This document shows positions 55,761 through 64,000 of a stretch of DNA of 64,000 bases, piece after piece. Source of the DNA: Portulaca oleracea (lineage: Eukaryota; Streptophyta; Magnoliopsida; Caryophyllales; Portulacaceae). The position numbers were made by a program, and so were the translations under genes. Positions within the stretch are counted from its first letter, which is position 1. Each line of letters opens with the position of its first letter. The notes below the pieces were generated by a model that was not told where the DNA came from, ran no database searches, and saw only the letters and a program-made list of their open reading frames with translations. Where the stretch lies: positions 2,163,501-2,227,500 of the forward strand of contig CM055875.1 in the NCBI GenBank assembly GCA_029582165.1. The letters are read 5' to 3'.

Positions 55761-58700
55761 CTGAAGCCATATTGATTAGTCATTATTTGCTGATAATCAC
55801 ATTATCTTATATTCGGATGTTCAGACCAATAGTTACAGGGTAGCCAAAAACACTAGAGTAAACAATGATAACCAAAGGTTAGGGGACGAGCAAAGCCAGC
55901 ATTTTCTATTCTTTTGGTGAAAGGGGAAGGGGAAGGGGAAGTATTGAACATTGTTATAGATACAGAAGGCAAACAAAATTCAGGGGAAATATGTAGCAAT
56001 ATAAAAACAGTATAATAGTATCCGCAATTAGTATGTAAATTATAATATAATTATGAAGTAAGGAAATTTCACAATCTCAAAATTTTAGAAGAATATCAAG
56101 TATTCCAATATAAAGCAAAAAGTTAATCATAAACGTAGCGCAAGTTCAATGACTAAATTTAACACTAATGAAAACTAAAGTGAAATTTTCTTCATGAAAT
56201 AATTTCATTGATGTAGGCCATCAAATTATGACAAAACTATCTATTATATAATTTCTTTTCTGTTACTGAATACATGAATTAAGCATATTTATAATTTAAC
56301 TCATAGTCCAAGACCATAAGAATAGAATATGCAATTAAGTTAACCCAGGATGAGATTATTGAAGTTTTAGGTCATGAAAGAAAAACAGCAACCCCCCCCC
56401 CCCCCCAAAAAAAAAACACACAGAGACACACACAATTATCAATAGTTGATCAAAGCAGCCACGGCAAGTAGTGCCATGCCACCTACACAGACGGCCAAGT
56501 AAGGCAGCAATGAAAAGTTAAATAATGAACTCCAAGGCTTCCAGCAAGAGTAAATACAACACAAAAAGAAATAGAGCCAACATCTAATACAAACGCGAAA
56601 CCCATGTATACTTGTATAGAATTAAAGACTGCTTCCCATTCCAGCTAAGAGCAGCTTGCAAAAGTTTTGATAAGCATTGTATAGAGAATAATTGTGGGTC
56701 CCTACTTGACCATGGGGTAGCTTCGCCTCTGGAAAAGGTAAGACAACTCTTCCTTTCTGTTACAAATGAACTCCTTAACACACAAGGAGATGGGAATCCC
56801 ATTTAACCCCATCCATTCATGCTTAAGAAACTCCTAGATTCCAAATATCCACAAAAGAGAGAAAAAGGGCCCAAAAAGAGAAAGTATTCAACAAATCATA
56901 CAGTGTCCAAGCTAGCCCCATGTGTTCAACAAATCACTTCCTCCACCCAATGAATTCAAACATCTATCACGAACTCCATCTCATTCCATCCACACCCACA
57001 TTCACCATTGCCATTATCATGAATTAATGTCCTTTAGTCTCCATCACATCCAAGCCCCCTCTCCAGACATTTAAAGCAATGCAATTAAGAAGCACGTTGA
57101 ATTCCCGTTCTCTAAACAAAAACTTTCACAGATAACCCATGGGAAAGCACAGTACTACAAAAAATAGTATGTCAGACATATGTTCAATGGGAAGATAGCT
57201 TTTCATTTTTGCCTTCCAACCCCCCCCCCCTCTTTTTTCTTCCCCTCGCAAAGGCAATATAAACTGATTCCCAAAGGCAACCAGTAAAAACTCAAATGAC
57301 ACAACATTCCCTCACAGATTAAACCGTCAAGTTCCACAACATGATTGAGAAGCATTACACAATTTTCTAGCAAAAAGACTGAACATGAACAGTACACCTG
57401 CAATGACAACTCCTACCACTTCAGGCTTCTTTCCTCTCCTCTTTGCTCGTGCTTTGCACTTCCCAATGCTCCCCATGTGAACCTATGGGTATTTTCTTCA
57501 TCGCCTCATGCTTCCAAAGTCACCTTCAACTTCATAACTCGTCATCACCCCGCACCCCAAAAATAAAAATGGTAACTGTGATAACAAGCTGGTCCAGTTG
57601 CCGAAAAATGCAGAGTTCTCTCAAAGAATAGCATGTCCAAGTGCATATTTCCTCTGTGTTGTGCTCTTTCACTTACAAGACCATTATATTTAATTACTTA
57701 TCACAAACTTGCTGGATGAACTTCCACTTTATAGCACGATTCTTGAGGCAAAAAAGATAAATTAACTTCTCACCTTATTTAATGCTTTTAACTGTTCAGG
57801 AGTTGCCAACAGCTTAGCTTTGGGGCTTGCATGCCTCCTTCAGAACTTAGAGGCTCATTGGTGATTCTAATAGCATCTTTTTTCTTTGTACTAGCAGTAT
57901 GTAGATCGGTAGATGGTTACTGGGTAAATCTCCACACCAGCACAAAGTTGTAAGTGGCAGCTCTATGATATCCCAAACAGAAGTCGGACACCAAAAAAAG
58001 TTTCTTCAAGTTGTTTGCACCTATCTGCCTTCAGTAAGATTTTGGGTTTGAGTTTTGTGACTGAAGGTTGACTACCTGAAGTGGTGAGCTCTAATGCATG
58101 TATGGTTAGGGAAAGGGCAATCAGAGTGCAATAAGTAAACATGTGTGTTCTTTTGAGGGTAGATTTAGGTTAGATAGTTTTTGGTAAAGTTTTGGAAAAT
58201 GAATAAAATTTTGGAAAAGTTGGGAAATTTGGGTAATGTGTAACATGAGTTTTGTTTTATATTTACGGTATCTTTTATACATAGTTCTCTTGGGCTAGAA
58301 GAGAGAGAAAGAGGAGCCGGATGAGAGAGAGAGTTTTATGAGAAATGAATTGTTTTCAGTAGAGATACGAACGAATTTAAGGAACTTAGGCCGCGAGGAG
58401 TAAGATGGACCTTGAAATTGGATTTTCTTAAGGTTGGACCAAAGAAAATAGTTTACAAAGGAAGGGCCTGGGGGGGTGATTTTCAGTGAAAATGACTTTC
58501 CCCATTTTTTGGCCGCCAAACACCTGAAAATGGAAAGATCTTTTTCTAGAAAATGACTTTCCTGCACACCAAACATACCCTTAGTCAAATTTCAAAATGT
58601 TACACGTTCTCTCAATACTTTGCTAACTAACATTTACCCAAATTTACCCAACCTAAATCTACCCCTTTGAAAAACACAAAGGCCAAGAAAAACAAAGAAT

Positions 58701-61436
58701 CAACTAAGGGAGACCAAGTGAGGACAGACAGATTATATTTTAACATAATAAGTTCAGAAAGGGCATCAAATAATGGATTAGACACAAAATATGATGAAAA
58801 ATATAACCAACAAATTATGCATAAATATTACACTCACTGGTAGCCAGCAAAAACAAGAACAAAGGACCAAAAAATTCGACAGAACCAAAACAAGGAAGAA
58901 GCATGGCAGCCCAGAAAAATAAAATGAAATGAAATGAAAAAAATTGGAATAACAAAAACTTGGGTGCTGGAGAAGTCGAAGAACAGAAATGCAAGAACAG
59001 CAGTAGCAACAACAGAGAGGATGAAGAAGAGAGTAGAGCACTTGGGTGAGCAAGAAGAAGCAGACGCACACGAAAGAAGAGAGGAAGAAGGACTAGGCAT
59101 CTCCATGCCTTTCAAGACTTATGTTTCTTTCACGAGAAATACTCCAAAACCTTGTGCATGGAAATAAAAATGTTCTTCTTTATAGCTTTCCAATTACAGA
59201 ACCCCCCCCCCCCCTCCTCTTCAAGCATGAATTCAAAATTCAGCATTTCAAGTGCACTTTTGGCTTCGATTGATCTTAACGAAAAATAGCCAAAACGTTG
59301 CAAATTAGCGACCGCGTTTCACGTCATGCTTGTTGTGAACCAAAAATGTTGTTCGCTAAACTCATAACCTTTCCAATGGGGCCTGTTCGGCATGGATCAA
59401 CCACATTTTAAAACCCTACTCCCAAGACAAAAAATATAAATATTGCTAAACGAATTTGAAACAACCTAGGGAACTTCCCAGCCAGCAGAAGACAAATCCT
59501 ATAAAACTCTCACAAGAGGGCAACCAGGTAATAAAGCAATAAATGGTCTAGTTATTCCTCTCACTTCACACAAGAAGCACCTATTAGATCTTACCCCTCA
59601 GAAAATTATCGCAAGTCGAAATAACCGCATGGGATGATTCCTAACCCCCAAAAAGAGGCTTAAAGAGGAAAAGGTTCAAAAATTCCCATCCCCAACGGCC
59701 AGCACTAAAAACAATCGAGCCAAAATCAACCGAATTTTACTAGTGTTGTCTAACACACCAGCATCCATCATCCTTAAGAGGACTGAGGGCACCCTCAGAT
59801 TACCATTGTTCATGCAAGATATGGCAAAAGTGGATTGGGCCACTATGGATACACTAATAATTTCCGACTCGCCAATAGGATTTAGAAATGAGCTCTAGTA
59901 ATTTTAGGTTCATAATTACCATATCCATTTCCTACACATCCGAAACGTCCATTGTACTTGAAGAATTAAGCCACCCCCAGACTACGGTTGCTTTCCCGAG
60001 TATGATTGAAAGGGTGGAGTTATCAGGAAACCATTTACTTTCAACAAACCTAAGAGGAATTCTATGCTATGAAACACATAATTTAGTTGAACAAACTAGT
60101 GTTAGAGACAAACATGTGCCGGACTTGAGAAAAAGAGGCCCCAAAAGAAATAAGAAAGAAGAGTCGTCAGATGCAAAGGATAGAAAAATTTCACAAGTAG
60201 TTGCTTCATTTCGTCGTTGCCTTTTCTTTGCTTCCATGTTTTGTGGTTGAAGCAGACTGAGAATGAGCAACCTGAAGCGAGATTAGGCTCGAGGAGGAAG
60301 AAAGTTTTCATGAGAAGTTGATAGAAGGATATAACGAAGAGACGAAGACAGTTGGGTATTCTTCAATTTAAAGCACAGAAAATGTAGGAATTGTAAGGCC
60401 AAAAAATAATGTCGGATGTAACAAGCTTAAGTAGAAAGGAATAGTAATGCATGAGTCGGCTGTTTCGATACCAGGGCCATCTGACATCAATTAGTATACT
60501 AAATTTCTCTCCTTTTCCTTTCTTTTTTCGGCTTTCTCCTCTACTTCTCATTCCTCTCCTTGAAAAAGTAATCTACTGTTGCGGAAAATAAAAGCAGCAC
60601 ATGAGGACAAAATAAAAAATGGAAACAGAAAAAACAAAACTATATCAAAATTGAGAAATAGAATGGGGCAATAGGCATTCATTTTGAAACTATACACTGT
60701 AGTGTTGTACTTAACAAATAAGACAAAATTTGAAAACACATTAGATAACGTTTCTTGTCCTTAATTTTCCTAAAAATCAAGTATCACTATGCCATGTCCT
60801 ATCAATGTCTCATTTCCATGCTTAGATTCTAAGAGGAAACACTCCCTAACACATCTACTCTAAAATTGGAAGACCATCGTCATATTTGCACAAGCTCATT
60901 GTTAACTCTTATCTACTCTGAAGTTGGAATACCATTGCCATATTTGCAAAGGCTCATTGTTGATTCAATACTATTAATGCTTAACTTGCCAAAAGAAAGG
61001 ACCCATGTCACTGAAAATTACATCAGCCGAACTCTGATGTCTCATGTGTGCAGCAGAATTTTCTTCAAAAAGAAAGGGAAAAAAAAAGGAAAAAAGGAGT
61101 TAACCCTAGGATTGAAATGGAAGACGAGAACAAAGAAAAAGAGCCTTAGGATAGAAGATAACTTTAAGGGAATGCATGGTTTTTCCTTTACTTGATGCAG
61201 CCTCTAAAATAGCACGCCACATCAATAACACAAGTAAAATCTCATGAGTGATGACCATAACAGAGACCAGAAAATTACCATCTCAGAAATACAAGCAATT
61301 GGGCAGCATAAATCCAGACAGAAATAGGAAGATGTCTCCGCAATAGCTGGAAGTAAGGAGAAGCGAGACAAATTCTCAATGCAGACAAACAAATGTCCTC
61401 TACTGAGAAAAATTGATCTGGATCTCCATTCTTTGT
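55512..61436 (-). CDS. Unrecognised host gene, last three exons
   Basis: Three minus-strand segments join in phase at GT-AG sites: 61436-61279, 57837-57774 and 55760-55512 (stop). The product reads NGDPDQFFSVEDICLSALRI, LLRRHLPISVWIYAAQLLVF, then across the junction LRWRHASPKAKLLATPEQLK, NKVIEAEEKLCVTLSVETRF, VESIKAKVGFQDRNRARGR, and ends SLCIRYV. It looks mainly helical and soluble. Correct phase at both junctions (2 and 0) argues against chance. I do not recognise the family and give no function. The introns (3.4 and 2.0 kb) hold MITE-like repeats. Upstream exons are not resolved; a candidate at 61733-61649 has an in-frame TAG. Confidence 0.5.
55761..57773 (-). other. Intron of the unrecognised gene
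   Basis: No gene inside. Two C-homopolymers (56392-56406, 57220-57230) and GGGGAA repeats (55921-55941). Confidence 0.4.
57774..57837 (-). CDS. Exon ii of the unrecognised gene
   Basis: 64 nt between CTGAAG|G and AAG|GTGAGA. The first base completes Trp from exon i; encodes RHASPKAKLLATPEQLKALN plus Lys. Confidence 0.45.
58150..58680. mobile_element. Inverted-repeat element with a possible nested MITE end
   Basis: GGGTAGATTTAGGTT near 58159 is inverted near 58650 (AACCTAAATCTACCC), with GTGTAACA words inverted further in. Inside, CCAAACATACCC|TTA (58570-58583) resembles a PIF/Harbinger end followed by its TAA target. Boundaries approximate. Confidence 0.45.
58740..59160. mobile_element. Relative of the Mutator-like element in NAC intron 3
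   Basis: Shares a run of about 30 bases, CATCAAATA.TGGATTAGACACAA, and an AATAAG.TCA..AA lead-in with 30450-30505, followed by similar AGCCCAGAAAAA repeats. Ends not determined. Confidence 0.4.
59161..61278. other. Intron or intergenic sequence, nothing firm
   Basis: A 57-bp imperfect tandem duplication occurs at 60852-60965 (CTACTCT...CATTGTT). ORFs at 59888-60311 lack domains and splice context. Confidence 0.35.
61279..61436 (-). CDS. Exon i of the unrecognised gene
   Basis: Acceptor ATTGACAG|ACAAAG, donor GATG|GTAATT. 158 nt open throughout; 52 codons plus two bases. The helical Leu-rich content differs from the surrounding AT-rich intron. Confidence 0.5.
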
Positions 61437-61648
61437 CTGTCAATAGCAAAGCAAAATGTTATCACATGGCTGAGATGGAGAATACTAAGACATGGAAAAC
61501 AAAAATAAAAATCTGTAGAAATGTAGGTCTTCATTGATTCCTACGCGATTCCACTTACACCCCTCCTTGCCAAGGAAGAGTTTCTAACCAGATTGGTAAG
61601 AGGAGACCAGTGAACTTTTCATGCTTTGACAATGAAATGTAACCTCAC

Positions 61649-61733
61649 CCTAGTATATGCACAATGACATCATCAATTCTTGCAAAGAACTATTGACCCC
61701 ATAAATCATTTTACTCAAAGCATCTGCTAGTTT
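61649..61733 (-). other. Candidate upstream exon of the unrecognised gene
   Basis: Between ATATCTAG|AAACTAG and CTAGG|GTGAGG the frame reads KLADALSKMIYGVNSSLQEL and MMSLCIY, protein-like, but a TAG falls just before the donor. Either the donor is elsewhere, or the gene is broken, or this is chance. Confidence 0.25.
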
Positions 61734-63584
61734 CTAGATATTGTCAGTGATTTAGAGAATTTATAAACTTTACTTTCAAAAATACAACTTTTCCTGAATT
61801 CCATGATGGAACACAGCTCAAAAATGAGTGAGCTGTTACATAGCATAACACAGGGTGTAACATAATAACCCAGGTCATTGTTTGTTCTGATACGTATTTA
61901 CTGGAATGGATATGGGACACTACAATGAGTCAGGTACACTAGGAATATTGTTAGGGAGGTACAATTTGGAGTCTATCTCAAACACAAACACACACATAAA
62001 ATAATTTTCAAATAAATGTTTTTGTAAGAATAAGATAATTGAAAGTTGACCAAATAAGTGAAGCACGTGGATGACAATTGTCCAAGCAAGACAACTGAAC
62101 CGTAAAAGGAGTGTCTCTTTGTTAAAAAAAATTATATAACTCATTTCTGATTTGGTTTAAAAGAACCAAAGAAAAGTTGCAGCTGCAGCAACTTCCCATA
62201 CATATCTACCTCCTTTAACTTCTGCCTTCTTTGTCCTCTAATTATATTGTCTCCCTCCTACCTCTCAGTAACTCCTAATTCCCATACATCCCCCCCCCCC
62301 CCCCTTCCCTCCCCCTCTCTCTCTCTCAGTCTCATTATATTCCCTTTCCCATTTAGGCTGATTTACAAGGTTTATTTTAGCTGCTGGATCGAACAACAGG
62401 TAAGGCATCTTGGGCCATAGATTACAGCCTGTTTCCTTAGGGTTGGCACCCATCCTTGAGCGTAGCTACCCTATAATGTTGTAAGATCAGGGTGACAAAG
62501 GATCTTGTTTTAATGATTAATGAATAAGGCCACAAACTCTTCTCTCTAAAATCTCTTTTACTTTATCCAACTTTGCATGGTGGTGTTTAGAGTAGTTCCT
62601 TTATAGTATTTGCTGGCTCAGCCTTTAGGCATTTCCTTGGTGAAACCTTACATCATTCTGCTAAGCATTCTCTTCACAATTGATTATCTCTCTTTTATTT
62701 CTGCTAGTGGTTATTTTACGTGTGATTATTTGCATGGTGCATGACTGCTGGTCCTGTGAATTCTGAAATGTCCCAACTCCTGAGTATTGTTTTGCTTATA
62801 ACCAAGCATTCAAAATCCTAGCATGGAACTTATTTCAGCTAGTGTCTCTTGTTTTGAGCTTCAAGAGGATAAAAGTGCTTCTTATGCGCTAGACTTGTGC
62901 CATTAGAACCCAATAGGAGAGATGTTTGCTGTGTTGATTCTCTATGATCCTCAGGTTGCTGTTTCAATCCTTAAGTGAACATTTAGGGGTATTGATATGC
63001 ATCACTATCGCCTATCAGTGGGTGTTCCAAGTTGAAAATCAACAAGGAACTAGTGGATTATGTAAGCTGGCAATCATGCTGCATTCCACATTTTACACCA
63101 GGACAAGGAGTATCCAAATGTTTGCAAGAAACTGCCTAATGGAGGTTTTCTAATTTGTAACCCGGTTAGACAAGTGAAGTCGAGAATGAAAATTGAACAT
63201 ATTGATATATCCCAGAAGAATGTTTCACTGGCAAGAAGCTACATCTTTTCATTGAATTGCTACCTTTATGGAAGAAGCTCAAAGCGGCGAAGATTTCTCA
63301 TCTATATGATAAAGTGTTGCTCTTCACTCGCTGGGTTTTCTTCCATCTCCCTCAACAAAACTCGAAGTTAGTTTGTTGCAAGCGGGGGAAAATAATAAAG
63401 GATGAGAACAAGGGGAGAAACGTACGTTATAGTTTAGCCGTAGATATTTGGAAGATTTTGTATTTTTATTATATTTTATAAGTACTTCCATGACTTAAAA
63501 AAGTGTGCCCTCAGAAAAGCTCGAAGCCAAAACTGTTGCGCCTCATTAGGAAAAGCCCATACTTTAGTTTTTGGGTACTTCAAA
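61734..63584. other. Unassigned sequence
   Basis: No firm gene. A 15-base C run lies at 62290-62304 next to CT repeats. The plus-strand stretch 62944-63481 has several short open frames in different registers without a recognised domain. Confidence 0.3.
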
Positions 63585-63587
63585 TCA

Positions 63588-63780
63588 AGAGTCAAACTCA
63601 TCTCCATCACTCCTCTTTTTTGTCATGAAGCTCATCTGTGTTTCTAACATTTCTCGTCCTTCCTCTCCATCACTCTCGATCTCCCCTTTATCCTTGTGTT
63701 CCCCCCCCCCCCAGCCCAAAGAATGCAAAGCTGTTGCTATTCCGTAGGTATAATCAAGTCCAATCACTTCTTTGATGCAA
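63588..63780 (-). other. Possible terminal exon of a gene entering from the right edge
   Basis: The minus-strand frame GLDYTYGIATALHSLGWGG, then EHKDKGEIESDGEEGREMLE and MTKKRSDGDEFDS before a stop has a protein-like acidic tail, but it crosses a 12-base G run (63701-63712) that may shift the frame. No partner exon is seen. Confidence 0.2.
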
Positions 63781-64000
63781 TAATCAAACTCTTTTTCGAA
63801 TACAATTACAGGTTGGGAATATCGTTAAGCACATAGTTACTCGGGACGGGATTCGATATGGTACATGGAACGGGAACTAGGACGGGGGACGAAACCTAGA
63901 GTGAATGGGGAACAAAGTGGTACAAATGCACAACGTAGGGTACGTGGGACAATTAGGAGATCATAAGGCTTTAAAAAAAAACTAAAATAAAATACCGGAA

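Noticed and set aside
58778..59115. Three overlapping Ser/Phe/Cys-rich minus ORFs
   Set aside because: Low complexity, all frames open because of AT/AG bias, inside a repeat related to 30312-31168.
59888..60311. 120-codon plus ORF and overlapping minus ORFs
   Set aside because: No domain, no splice context, and no support from codon pattern on either strand.

Overview
This window is nuclear DNA from a flowering plant, most likely a eudicot. The evidence is a NAC-domain transcription factor split by GT-AG introns, LTR retrotransposons with plant initiator-Met or Asp tRNA primer sites, plant L1-type LINEs with an RNase H tail, Tourist, Stowaway and Mutator-like MITEs, and an integrated Caulimoviridae-type pararetrovirus. 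The species cannot be named from the sequence. There are no bacterial or organellar features.

Layout. 1-3602: 5' end of a minus-strand Athila-like Ty3/gypsy element (broken gag, Asp-tRNA primer site, LTR). 3605-6350: 3' end of a plus-strand gypsy element (tandem repeats, polypurine tract, LTR). 7253-12555: a complete but dead Ty1/copia element on the minus strand with a perfect 5-bp target duplication (TSD). 13056-14229: a Tourist-like MITE with a huge AT-only core. 14690-16152: two foldback elements. 16953-32960 (+): the one confidently identified host gene, a NAC factor of about 415 aa spread over 16 kb, because introns 2 and 3 are packed with LINE fragments, MITEs, a tandem duplication and a solo LTR. 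35604-37780: a broken plant-mobile-domain (PMD) gene. 37785-41400: Athila-like LTRs nested one in another, with a Stowaway MITE. 41470-44400: an endogenous pararetrovirus fragment. 44651-54912: two copies of one LINE, the second nearly full length and interrupted by a solo LTR. 55512-61436 (-): three exons that join in phase, giving the 3' end of an unrecognised host gene. The last 2.5 kb is mostly unresolved.

How the parts interact. The NAC gene and the minus-strand gene are the probable host functions; the rest is mobile or viral sequence layered around and inside them. The most interesting regulatory signal is a solo-LTR family present in NAC intron 2 and again inside the LINE. Both copies carry a run of alternating GAA/TTC pentamers matching the plant heat-shock element, upstream of a TATA box, so the intronic copy could make the NAC gene heat-responsive.

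Limits. All calls are by eye from the sequence; no searches or alignments were run. Boundaries marked approximate could be off by tens of bases.
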